64,000 nt of DNA. Origin: Leptolyngbya sp. SIOISBB. GTDB lineage: Bacteria > Cyanobacteriota > Cyanobacteriia > Phormidesmidales > Phormidesmidaceae. The DNA is taken from positions 4,836,001 to 4,900,000 of the forward strand of contig JAAHII010000001.1 in NCBI GenBank assembly GCA_010671905.1, read 5' to 3'. The notes beneath the pieces were generated by a model that saw only the letters and a program-made list of their open reading frames with translations, ran no database searches and was not told the origin of the DNA. This document shows positions 36,335-45,154 of this stretch, piece after piece. The position numbers and the translations under genes were made by a program. How positions within the stretch are numbered: the stretch's first letter is position 1; every line of letters starts with the position of its first letter.

Positions 36335-38593
36335 CTAACGTTGCTGAGACCGCTCGATAATCTCTTGCACCTCTTCACTCGGCGTATAACTGTAACCGAA
36401 CACTGATTGATCTGTGTCGTCTAAAATTTCTGGCGTCAGTAGGACGATTAGCTCATTTCTAGAAGTGCTTTCAGACGTACTCCGGAAGAGCGCACCCAAA
36501 ATGGGAATATCACCCAAAATCGGAACCTTAGTGGTGCTGACTTGATCAGTTTCTTGGATGATGCCAGACAATACTAGTGTTTGCCCATCACGCACTCGAA
36601 TGAGGCCGGACTGCAATTCTCGCGCATTCAAAAGCGTGACGGAACCGACCCCCGCACCCACATCGACGGTAGCGACAGGGGCTGTCAGACTCGGCGAAAC
36701 GGACAGAGAGACAAAGCCATTGTCATCAATGCGATCAACATTGACACCGAGAACAAGGCCAGCATCCACGAGTTCTGGCTCAACAGCAACGAAAGCAGTA
36801 TCGCCAATATCCACCACCTCTTGAGTCACTCGGGAAACAATCTGCTGCGTTAGAGCCACTGAGGCCGTTTGACCTTCCTGAATAATCAAGGTTGGATCAG
36901 TCAAGATTTTAGAGTTGCCTTCTTGCACCGAAGCCAATAATTGGAACAGGAAGTCATCACCCACGCTAAAACCACCACCTCCACTTAAGGTTCCTGGCGA
37001 AATCGGCGTACTTGTGGGGACAGAACCGGCCGCTGTGAAAGGCGTAGAACCGCCAAAGTTCACGACGCCGACACCACCATTGCTGGAAAAATCAAAGTCG
37101 CCTACCGAAAAGGAAAAACTGGTGCCAAACGCATCGATCGCACTTAAGTTGACGTCGATGACTTTGACATTAACGGCTACTTGACGACGCCTCAAATCTA
37201 ATCGGGCGAGGTAACTGGTCGCTGTGGTAACGACATCAGTATCGCCAGTCAACGTGATTGAATTCGTGCGATCGTCTACCGTCACTAGCAGCCCTTGCAA
37301 CACCTGTGGACTGCCGCTACCCTCCACTGGCTGATAAGCCAATGGCACAATATTGGTACTGGTCGAACGCTCAATCAATCGTAAGTCTGTACCGAGATCG
37401 CCAGCATCGCTGTCGCCACCGGTTTCGACCCCTTCAATCTCGCCTAGGCCTTCACCCACATCGGTAAACGTGGTTGCAGTGACGATTTGCGTCCCTTCTG
37501 CTCCTAATGCCACTAAAAATCCAGCGGCATTAGAGGCTGCAACTTGATTGAGTCGCAAGGTGCGGCTGACCAGGTTTCTGGCAGAGTCGGGTAGTTCTGG
37601 GGCCACATAAATCGTGCGGCCAACCCGGTTAGCTTGTAAACCAGTCACTCGCAAGACGCTATTGAAGACATCTTGAACAGATTCATTTTCAATATCGAGG
37701 GTAATGGGTGGACCTTCCCCTGTACCTGTCGCTTCAGCTCCCGTGTCAACTTCCCCATCGGGGTCAATGAAAACCAGGTTTAACCCAGCTGCCCTAGCAA
37801 GTAGATTGAGCACTTCACGAGAGGGGGCATCTCTCAGCACCAAACGAGGGACTCTTTCCGTCGTGCCTAAATCAATGGCATTAAAAGTCGGGATGGTTTC
37901 GGCGATCGCAATGTCACCGACCGGGGGCGCGGTCGCTGCTGGCAAAAAGGGCGGTGCTGCTTGAACCTCTGGCGCATCCACCGGTACACCGTCAATGATG
38001 ACCTGCGGGTTAGGCACCAGGACATCGGGTTGAGGAGCCGCTGGCTCAACTTCCTCAGTTGAGTCTTCAACTTCAGCTTGGGCTACGGTGGCCGGCTGTT
38101 CCACCGGAATCAGAACCGGTTCGTCACTGGCGACGGTTTCGAGATCGCTGGGGACGGGGGTACTGCCTTGAGGCGCAGCGCCTTCGGCTTGAGTAGCAAC
38201 GTCGATGATGAGGTCACCATTATTAGAAGAGCCCACAACGCCAGTCGGAATGCTACCGCTACCCTCAACGGTTAACCGCACGCTATTGCTGTCGAGGGGG
38301 GCGAGGGCGATCGCCTGAATACCAGGGGCCGGATTTTGTTGCACAAACTGGTCGCCATCGGGCAGTTGTAGCTGAGTGCGCACAATGTCAGCCCTTAGCA
38401 TGCTGCCTTGGTTGACCGCAAATACTTGGGGCGTTTCACCGTTTTCAGTTTGCAGCACAATTTGTGCGCCCGTATCCGTCGGCACTACCTGGATGCCAGT
38501 AATTACAGTGGATGTCGCCAAGGCTGGCTGGGCGACGATCGCCAACAAAGTTGTGCTGGCTAAACAACTGCCATATCCTAATAGTCGCTTCAC
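36335..38593 (-). CDS. pilQ: Type IV pilus secretin PilQ
   Basis: 752 aa outer-membrane secretin through which the pilus passes. Signal peptide MKRLLGYGSCLASTTLLAIV...ALA; AMIN domain at about residues 28-130 (VQVVPTDTGAQIVLQ-like peptidoglycan-binding fold); Pro/Glu-rich linker; STN/NolW-type N domains at about 245-420 (NLLARAAGLNLVFIDPDGEV); C-terminal secretin beta-domain with VEPELVDAGLVLGVNVDRID, LRVRDGQTLVLSGIIQETD-type and VPILGDIPILGALFRSTSE signatures. Last gene of the pilMNO-Q operon, followed by a strong terminator. Confidence 0.95.
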   Translation of the reverse strand: MKRLLGYGSCLASTTLLAIVAQPALATSTVITGIQVVPTDTGAQIVLQTENGETPQVFAVNQGSMLRADIVRTQLQLPDGDQFVQQNPAPGIQAIALAPLDSNSVRLTVEGSGSIPTGVVGSSNNGDLIIDVATQAEGAAPQGSTPVPSDLETVASDEPVLIPVEQPATVAQAEVEDSTEEVEPAAPQPDVLVPNPQVIIDGVPVDAPEVQAAPPFLPAATAPPVGDIAIAETIPTFNAIDLGTTERVPRLVLRDAPSREVLNLLARAAGLNLVFIDPDGEVDTGAEATGTGEGPPITLDIENESVQDVFNSVLRVTGLQANRVGRTIYVAPELPDSARNLVSRTLRLNQVAASNAAGFLVALGAEGTQIVTATTFTDVGEGLGEIEGVETGGDSDAGDLGTDLRLIERSTSTNIVPLAYQPVEGSGSPQVLQGLLVTVDDRTNSITLTGDTDVVTTATSYLARLDLRRRQVAVNVKVIDVNLSAIDAFGTSFSFSVGDFDFSSNGGVGVVNFGGSTPFTAAGSVPTSTPISPGTLSGGGGFSVGDDFLFQLLASVQEGNSKILTDPTLIIQEGQTASVALTQQIVSRVTQEVVDIGDTAFVAVEPELVDAGLVLGVNVDRIDDNGFVSLSVSPSLTAPVATVDVGAGVGSVTLLNARELQSGLIRVRDGQTLVLSGIIQETDQVSTTKVPILGDIPILGALFRSTSESTSRNELIVLLTPEILDDTDQSVFGYSYTPSEEVQEIIERSQQR

Positions 38594-38675
38594 AGTTCAC
38601 TCTCCTCACATAGGTTCTGGGTATCGTTGACAGCTCATACCGCCAAAAGCACTTATTTCAATCAATGCAGACTCG

Positions 38676-39581
38676 CTAGCCCTCGTCATTAGTCTCACCT
38701 TCCTCACCTTCGGCAGGGGCTTCTGGTTCTGGTGCTGGGGGTGTTGGGGGCTCCAGTGGATCACCTAAGGGCACCAACACTTCCATGGTGAAGGTGGTAT
38801 CTAGAGGACGAATGCCGAGACGGTTAGCTTCTTCTTCATCCAAATCAATAAAGGATGACGGTTCCTGCTCAAAACCTCTGATGATGAGCAACGGTTCTAG
38901 CCGTTCTAGATTGTTGAGAATGTTTTGGGTCTGAGTAAAGAGTCCTCGAAAGCCCACTTCCACAATTTGACTCTCTAGCTGGCCGGCAAGTTCTGGGCCG
39001 TATTCCTCCCCAATTGGCCTCGGCAATCCAACCGGGTTAAACGCAAACAACTCAGAGGTAAAGGCCGCCCGCTGCACTGCTGGATCATCAGCAATTTCTT
39101 GAAAGATGCGGTTGACTTGCTCTGGGCTAAAGCCGATAGACGTCAATTGAGCAGAATTCGCCTCCGACAAGTCTCCGGCAATGGCCCCGGAGATCGCCGC
39201 GTTGCTTTTCTCAATTTGTTGATTGGTATCCAGCAGCAAAGTATCGAAGCTATTAGGATCGCCTAATAGGCTATAAATGCCTTCGCGCTGAGCTAAAACA
39301 CGGTCTAACTCGGCCTGTATCTCTTCAATTTGACGCAGACTTTCTGCTTGGTTGGCTAGAGTCGTTTCTTTTTCCTCGATCCGCTGCTCAAGCATCCCGA
39401 GTTCTAACTGCACAGGACGGACAACTCGAGTAAAGAGAAAGATGGCTCCTCCCACGCCTAAAATAGCGAGGGCAATTCCTTGAACCTTGGGGCTTAATTC
39501 AATGCCAAAGGCAGTCGGATAACTCGGGCCTTCAAGTTCTTCAGCGTCCTCAATAGGGACAAAATCATCAGTAAAGGTCAT
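38676..39581 (-). CDS. pilO: Type IV pilus assembly protein PilO
   Basis: 301 aa inner-membrane alignment-complex protein. A cytoplasmic start with acidic residues, one membrane span (about 34-54, IALAILGVGGAIFLFTRVV), then a coiled coil (about 60-105) and a periplasmic ferredoxin-like region ending in a Pro/Glu-rich tail (EPPTPPAPEPEAPAEGEEGE). Cyanobacterial PilO proteins are weakly conserved, so the call rests on structure plus operon order. Its ATG 39581 overlaps the pilN stop (ATGA), indicating coupling. Confidence 0.9.
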   Translation of the reverse strand: MTFTDDFVPIEDAEELEGPSYPTAFGIELSPKVQGIALAILGVGGAIFLFTRVVRPVQLELGMLEQRIEEKETTLANQAESLRQIEEIQAELDRVLAQREGIYSLLGDPNSFDTLLLDTNQQIEKSNAAISGAIAGDLSEANSAQLTSIGFSPEQVNRIFQEIADDPAVQRAAFTSELFAFNPVGLPRPIGEEYGPELAGQLESQIVEVGFRGLFTQTQNILNNLERLEPLLIIRGFEQEPSSFIDLDEEEANRLGIRPLDTTFTMEVLVPLGDPLEPPTPPAPEPEAPAEGEEGETNDEG

Positions 39582-40375
39582 GGTGTTTCGATTACTCCTG
39601 AATCTCGAAGGGCACGAATTCGCGTTGCCAAGCCCACAGCGCCTTGGCGATCCAACACATCTAGCAAGTCCTGTGAGGGAATGTCGGTAAAGTTACCGGT
39701 CAAGGTAAAGTCCACCAAGAGTTCCGGACGGTTAGGAGGAGAATCAGGGCAAACCCCATCCACTTCCGGATCCAATAAATCAGCACTGCCGCGTTTCTCC
39801 GATTGGTCGATGCCCACACTACTGGCTTCTAATAGCGGCGATCGCTGCAGGGTCAGCAAAAAGTCGTTGATATCATCAAACGAACACGCGACCCCTTCAA
39901 TATTGACCCCACCAGCAATAGGCGGTTCTTCCCCTGCTTCGGCACCGGGGGGTGGTGGCAGAGTTATCCCTGCTGTTTGGGACACTGAGACAACTTGAAT
40001 GCGAGCCGGGGTGCGATCGCGCAACTCTTCCAAAAAGGCCGACCAGGGACGAATTTGATTAAACACGTTCACAAATGCCTGATTTTCTGCCTCAACCAGT
40101 GCAATTTGTGCTTGGACTGTCTGAATCTGCTGTAGCTGATTTTGAATCTCCGCAATTTGCGCATCCAGTTCCGCTTCTCGGGCTTCTAAGCGTCGTACTT
40201 GCCCCTGCAAAAACAACCAGTACCCTCCCACCAAGCCTAGAGCTGCTACAGCGGCGAGTAAGCCTAACAATAAGGGGGTGCGACTCCCTGTTGGAGTGGC
40301 TGATCGAGCTGTTTGAGAGGCCTCTACTGGCCGGATCTCTCGATCTTTTAGAAAGTTAATATCTAAGCCGTACAT
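39578..40375 (-). CDS. pilN: Type IV pilus assembly protein PilN
   Basis: 265 aa. The N-terminal peptide MYGLDINFLKDR carries the conserved INFL motif that binds PilM. A membrane span (about 33-52), a coiled coil (about 55-95), then FLEELRDRTPARIQVVSVSQ and a periplasmic fold like PilO follow. It links cytoplasmic PilM to PilO. Three bases separate it from pilM and its stop overlaps pilO. Confidence 0.93.
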   Translation of the reverse strand: MYGLDINFLKDREIRPVEASQTARSATPTGSRTPLLLGLLAAVAALGLVGGYWLFLQGQVRRLEAREAELDAQIAEIQNQLQQIQTVQAQIALVEAENQAFVNVFNQIRPWSAFLEELRDRTPARIQVVSVSQTAGITLPPPPGAEAGEEPPIAGGVNIEGVACSFDDINDFLLTLQRSPLLEASSVGIDQSEKRGSADLLDPEVDGVCPDSPPNRPELLVDFTLTGNFTDIPSQDLLDVLDRQGAVGLATRIRALRDSGVIETP

Positions 40376-40378
40376 CGA

Positions 40379-41488
40379 TTAAATCTCCCTCAGCCCAAGA
40401 CCAATCACCGTTGCTAAACCCGGTCGCTCTTCTTCCTCAATGTCATCAGTCACCTCTAGGGACAGTGCTGCCACCGGATCAATCTGGCTAGCCGGTAAAC
40501 TCAAGCGCTGGGCAAAAAATTCATCCAGTTGGCCGATGGCGGCTCCTGATCCTGCCAGCAGCAGCTGAGCGACCTCCATATCCTCGGCCTGATTCAGATA
40601 AAAATCGATTGATCGCCGCAATTCGTCCGATAACTCACCCAAAATCCTTAACATCGCGGCTGTACCAGGGTTTGATGCTCCACCAGCAATGGGTTGTGGT
40701 GACCCCACCGTATCCATGGGAGTCGTGGGTACAGTCATGCCTTTCAGCAAATCTGTATTGCGCGATGGGGGCAAATTCATGGCCCGGCTTAACGCCCCCT
40801 GAATTTGGAAAGTTCCGATCGGCACTGATCGCGAAAAATGAGGAATGCCATCTACTACAATGGAAATTTCGGTGCTTTCAAAACCGATATCAACAATCGC
40901 TGCGGCTTCCTGAGGGGTGAACTGACGCAGCTGATCTCGAATAGTTCGAATTAGAGCAAAACTTGATGTTTCCAATACTGCGAGATTAATGCCCGCTTGC
41001 TGAAAGGTTTCTAAGTAGGAATCAGTAATTTCTTTGCGAACCGCAACTAATAAAACCTGAACTTTCTCGATGCCGTCTTCATCGACAAAAAAACCTAGCT
41101 TCTGATAATCAACGTCCGCTTCTTCACGCGGAAAGGGCAAATAAAGACTGGCTTCTTGATTCAGCACCATCTCCCGCAGCTCATCTTCATCTAACTCAGA
41201 TGGCACCGGAATGACCCGCGTGATTGCCCGACCCGGAATCGCGGTGGTGGCATATTTTACTTTTATGCGACTGTCAGTCAGGCCCTCTTGAATCGCCTCT
41301 GCTACAGCTGGAGAGTCAATGATTTGGCCTTCTTGAAAGGCACCTTCTGGCAATTCTACAGACGTTCTCGTCTCAAGCTTGAGCTTTTGCCCCTGTTTTC
41401 GCACCTGGGCAAGATTGACTCGCTCAGGCGTGAGCTCAATGCCCACACTCTGGCGCTTAGATGAAAATAGGGACTGAATGATGTTCAC
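40379..41488 (-). CDS. pilM: Type IV pilus assembly protein PilM (actin-like ATPase)
   Basis: 369 aa cytoplasmic protein of the actin/FtsA fold. VGIELTPERVNLAQV near the N-terminus and AAAIVDIGFESTEISIVVDG (phosphate loop 2) mark the nucleotide site; RSVPIGTFQIQGAL and LAGSGAAIGQLDEFF are also typical. Start GTG 41488 with GGAG seven bases upstream. First gene of the pil operon; its promoter lies in 41489-42060. Confidence 0.95.
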   Translation of the reverse strand: MNIIQSLFSSKRQSVGIELTPERVNLAQVRKQGQKLKLETRTSVELPEGAFQEGQIIDSPAVAEAIQEGLTDSRIKVKYATTAIPGRAITRVIPVPSELDEDELREMVLNQEASLYLPFPREEADVDYQKLGFFVDEDGIEKVQVLLVAVRKEITDSYLETFQQAGINLAVLETSSFALIRTIRDQLRQFTPQEAAAIVDIGFESTEISIVVDGIPHFSRSVPIGTFQIQGALSRAMNLPPSRNTDLLKGMTVPTTPMDTVGSPQPIAGGASNPGTAAMLRILGELSDELRRSIDFYLNQAEDMEVAQLLLAGSGAAIGQLDEFFAQRLSLPASQIDPVAALSLEVTDDIEEEERPGLATVIGLGLREI

Positions 41489-42060
41489 CGCCGTCTCCGT
41501 TTATGTCTTCGTTATCAAAACGAACACTCAGCAATCCTCCATAGCAGTCTGTGCAAATTAGGAGGTCTACAAAAATTGTGCTGACGTATGGTACACAATT
41601 TAAGTCAGAATTGCCACAGCGATAAACAAGATACAAACCGTAAAAAACGAGGGATAAATCAGAGCATTAACGTTATTTCTAGCGATCGCACTAGCCTATC
41701 TCTCGTATCGGTTGCCTCTTGATGAATAAGCTGAGCAATCCCAACGAAGCTGGGCATCGCTTTAAAGACAGAGAGTCTTTTTTCTGTAGACCATCGCACT
41801 GACTTAACTTGATCAGTCTTGGCTAAATCAAGTGAATTAACTGCACCCTCGCTTTAACGAGTCACTACTTAAATAGACGACCTCAAGCACAGGCTTGGCT
41901 CGCTCAGAAACGACTCATTTTTGACCTGCTAATCGCTGCGCAAATGCGAAGAAATTAGTCGATTCACCTGAGATGTTACACACAATTTCAAAAAGTGAGC
42001 CATTTAATATAGAAAAAATCTGCAAAAATCTGAGATTTAATCATCTACTGATGTGAGGCT
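41489..42060. other. Divergent promoter region between pilM and purT
   Basis: 570 bp without ORFs, AT-rich close to both starts. It must hold both promoters. No known riboswitch or clear dyad was recognised. Confidence 0.5.
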
Positions 42061-43284
42061 ATGAGCGAAATCGTCACGAATCGGACCGCAAACCCTTGGG
42101 GGACGCCTGGTCTGGCTGGGGCTAAACGACTGCTGCTATTGGGCTCTGGCGAATTAGGGCGAGAAGTGACCATCGAGGCTATGCGACTGGGGTGGGAGGT
42201 GGTGGCTGTGGATGCCTATGCGCAGGCCCCGGCCATGCAAGTGGCTCACCGCGCCCATGTGCTTGATATGTTGGCTGGCGATCGTGTCCGCCAGTTAGTG
42301 GAAGCTGAAAAGCCCGACCTCATCGTGCCGGAAGTCGAAGCGATCGCCACTGATACCCTTGTTGCTCTGGAAGCGGAAGGATGGACAGTGGTTCCGACTG
42401 CCAAAGCGACGCGTCTCACCATGAATCGCGAGGGCATCCGCCGCTTAGCTGCCGAGGAACTGCAACTGCGCACTTCACCCTATCAATTTGCGGGCACGCT
42501 GGAGGAATATCAAGCGGCCGTTGCCGACATTGGTTTGCCCTGTGTCGTCAAGCCCATTATGAGCTCATCGGGCAAAGGCCAAAGCCTGGTGCGATCGCCC
42601 GCCGAGATTGAGGCTGCCTGGGACTATGCCTACAGTGCGGGGCGCGGTAAAGCTGAACGGGTGATTGTCGAAGGCTTCATTGCCTTTGATACCGAAATTA
42701 CCTTGCTGACTGTACGCGCCCAAGACGGCACGTTTTTTTGCCCGCCGATTGGTCATCGCCAAGAAGCGGGAGACTATCGCGAATCTTGGCAGCCCTGTGC
42801 TTTGCATCCCGAGACCATTGGTGAGTGTCAGCGTGTAGCCCAGCAAATTACTGATGCCCTCGGCGGCTGGGGCCTCTTTGGGGTCGAATTATTTATCGCG
42901 GGGGCCCCTGATCAGTCCCAAACCGTCTATTTCAGCGAAGTCAGTCCCCGCCCCCACGATACGGGGATGGTCACGATGGTGAGTCAAAATATGTCAGAGT
43001 TTGAGTTGCATGTTCGCGCCATCACCGGTCTGCCCATTGGTCGCATCGAACTACTGCGGCCAAGTGCCTCTGCCGTGGTTCTCGCGCCGGGTGCTAGCGA
43101 TCAGCCGCGTTATGCCGGCATGGCTGAGGCTCTGAGCATTCCTGCCAGTAAACTGCGCCTGTTTAGCAAGCCTCGCTGTCATCAAAATCGGCGTATGGGT
43201 GTGGCCCTAGCTTCGGGCGATTCCGTCGAAGAAGCGAAAGCTAGAGCGATCGCCTGTGCCAGTAAAGTGCAGGTTTTGCTTTAG
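42061..43284 (+). CDS. purT: Formate-dependent GAR formyltransferase
   Basis: 407 aa, usual length. ATP-grasp enzyme that uses formate and ATP to formylate glycinamide ribonucleotide, the folate-independent route in purine synthesis. N-terminal [23 protein letters not shown]-grasp elements [19 protein letters not shown] and [19 protein letters not shown], metal site [15 protein letters not shown]. The C-terminal [18 protein letters not shown] is also standard. GAGG precedes ATG 42061. Confidence 0.97.
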   Translation: MSEIVTNRTANPWGTPGLAGAKRLLLLGSGELGREVTIEAMRLGWEVVAVDAYAQAPAMQVAHRAHVLDMLAGDRVRQLVEAEKPDLIVPEVEAIATDTLVALEAEGWTVVPTAKATRLTMNREGIRRLAAEELQLRTSPYQFAGTLEEYQAAVADIGLPCVVKPIMSSSGKGQSLVRSPAEIEAAWDYAYSAGRGKAERVIVEGFIAFDTEITLLTVRAQDGTFFCPPIGHRQEAGDYRESWQPCALHPETIGECQRVAQQITDALGGWGLFGVELFIAGAPDQSQTVYFSEVSPRPHDTGMVTMVSQNMSEFELHVRAITGLPIGRIELLRPSASAVVLAPGASDQPRYAGMAEALSIPASKLRLFSKPRCHQNRRMGVALASGDSVEEAKARAIACASKVQVLL

Positions 43285-43350
43285 TCTTGGTAAATGAATT
43301 CAGAGTTCAGAAGTCAGAGTTTCGTTGCTGATGTCCAGCACCTAGCAATC

Positions 43351-43380
43351 GATACCCTGCCACCCGATACCCTGCCACCT
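43351..43380. repeat. Two tandem 15-bp units upstream of the sugar-binding protein
   Basis: GATACCCTGCCACCC (43351-43365) is followed at once by GATACCCTGCCACCT. They lie 20 bp before ATG 43400 and so fall in the leader of that gene. Probably low-complexity drift; no regulatory family matches. Confidence 0.6.
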
Positions 43381-43399
43381 TCACACCGCCGACTCCGCC

Positions 43400-44698
43400 A
43401 TGCCCACCACCCTTCCCCGTCTCTGGAAACGCTTTGGTCTACTCATGCTGCTAGGTCTGCTCATGAGTTGGCTGATCAGTTGTGGTAATCCTTCTGGCAC
43501 CTCGGAGACCAGTGCCGATGGCTCGCAAGAGGTGGAATTTTGGACGATGCAGTTGCAGCCTGATTTCACCGATTACTTCAACGAGTTGATTGCTAACTTT
43601 GAAGCGGAAAATCCAGGCATTACCGTGCGCTGGGTGGATGTGCCCTGGGGGGATATGCAGAGCAAGATTCTCACGGCGGTATCGGCAGGGACGGCCCCCG
43701 ACGTGGTGAATCTGAACCCCGACTTTGCCTCACAGCTTGCGAGCAAGCAGGCTTGGTTGCCGTTGAACGATCGCATTCCTGCTGAGGATAAGTCACTCTA
43801 TTTGGACAAGATTTGGCAAGCCAACACTCTGAATGACGAAAGCTTTGGCTTACCGTGGTATCTCACCACTCGCGTGACCCTTTACAACACCGAGATCTTT
43901 GAAGCCGCAGGTCTGACTGAGCCCCCCACCAACTATGAGGAACTGGCTGCAGCGGCTCAACAAATCAGAGAGGCGACGGGCAAATATGCCTTTTTCATCT
44001 CGTTTGTGCCAGAAGATGCCGCCGATGTGTTGCAGTCATTTGTGCAGATGGGCGTTCCCCTAGTGGATGAAGATGGCAATGCTGCCTTCAATACTCCCGA
44101 AGGGACAGCGGTTTTTCAGTACTGGACGGATCTCTATCAACAGGAACTGCTGCCCCGCGAAGTCTTGACCCAAGGTCATCGTCGTGCTGTCGAACTCTAT
44201 CAGGCTGGCGAAACCGCGATTCTGGCTTCGGGAGCCGAGTTTCTCAGTACAATTGCCAATAACGCCCCTGACATTGCTGCCGCGACGGCCAGTGCTCCCC
44301 AGATCTCTGGCGATACGGCGAAGAAAAACGTGGCGGTGATGAATTTAGTGATTCCCCGTTCGACCGACGCGCCGGAGGCGGCTCTGAAGTTTGCCCTCTA
44401 CGTCACCAACGACGAGAACCAACTCTCGTTTGCGAAAGCTGCCAATGTGTTGCCTTCTACGACCGACGCACTGGCGGATAGCTACTTTACCGAGCCCCCG
44501 ACGGATGCCGAGCCGGTCACCCTCGCCCGGTCTGTGAGTGCCGGTCAGATGGCTGATGCTGAGGTGCTGATTCCCGCGATGGAAGATGTGAAAACCTTGC
44601 AAAAAGCGATCTACACCAACTTACAAGCCGCGATGTTGGGCCAAAAGACTGTAGACGAAGCCGTTGCCGATGCCGCCGCCGAATGGGAAGCGCGGTAG
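43400..44698 (+). CDS. Extracellular sugar-binding lipoprotein, ABC family 1
   Basis: 432 aa. Signal LLMLLGLLMSWLISC with a lipobox cysteine at about residue 28. The mature part opens EVEFWTMQLQPDFTDYFNEL, then the family-1 signature NPGITVRWVDVPWGDMQSKI. SAGTAPDVVNLNPDFA, PWYLTTRVTLYNTEIFEAAG and GETAILASGAEF follow. It delivers a sugar or sugar alcohol to MalF/MalG-type permeases. None is adjacent; the permease-ATPase set at 9.0-12.4 kb lacks exactly this component, so the two could work together, but this is inference. Confidence 0.92.
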   Translation: MPTTLPRLWKRFGLLMLLGLLMSWLISCGNPSGTSETSADGSQEVEFWTMQLQPDFTDYFNELIANFEAENPGITVRWVDVPWGDMQSKILTAVSAGTAPDVVNLNPDFASQLASKQAWLPLNDRIPAEDKSLYLDKIWQANTLNDESFGLPWYLTTRVTLYNTEIFEAAGLTEPPTNYEELAAAAQQIREATGKYAFFISFVPEDAADVLQSFVQMGVPLVDEDGNAAFNTPEGTAVFQYWTDLYQQELLPREVLTQGHRRAVELYQAGETAILASGAEFLSTIANNAPDIAAATASAPQISGDTAKKNVAVMNLVIPRSTDAPEAALKFALYVTNDENQLSFAKAANVLPSTTDALADSYFTEPPTDAEPVTLARSVSAGQMADAEVLIPAMEDVKTLQKAIYTNLQAAMLGQKTVDEAVADAAAEWEAR

Positions 44699-45154
44699 TG
44701 CTGGCGCTTAACCCAGTTTGGCTCATTCATTCCGCTCATAGCAGAGACTCCGCCCAAAGTTCAGTATGCGCTTCATACCGTGAATTTCATGAGGAGTAAG
44801 ACTCGCAGCTTTTGGATTGAGTCTCTTTCATGATGGACAATACCCGGGTCCCCGATGGTTAGAGTCTGGCCAGAATTGATGAGCCGATTTTTCTGCGGAT
44901 CAAAAGAAGTTGCTTAAAAGCCTTAAAAATTGCGGAGGTTTTGCTGCTGATTTACGATGCTACTTTTGCCGTGATGTGTAAGTTCCCTCACGGTCTCATC
45001 AGAGGCATGTTTACCCGATGGGCAACAGCCAAATGTATGACAAGTTGTTAGCGTTTGTTACACAATAAACATGGTGTCTGTCGGCTGGCCTCGTAATGAG
45101 GATGTGCTGGCTCCACTGACATTGAGATGTGAAGTGTTGAGGAGATTGTCCGAG
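44699..45154. other. Spacer upstream of gcvP
   Basis: No gene. A small dyad AGACTC...GAGTCT occurs near 44801-44825. I looked for a glycine riboswitch because the next gene is gcvP but saw no convincing paired core. Confidence 0.45.

Noticed and set aside
44699-45154. Glycine riboswitch before gcvP
   Set aside because: No conserved core or tandem aptamer pattern could be recognised.
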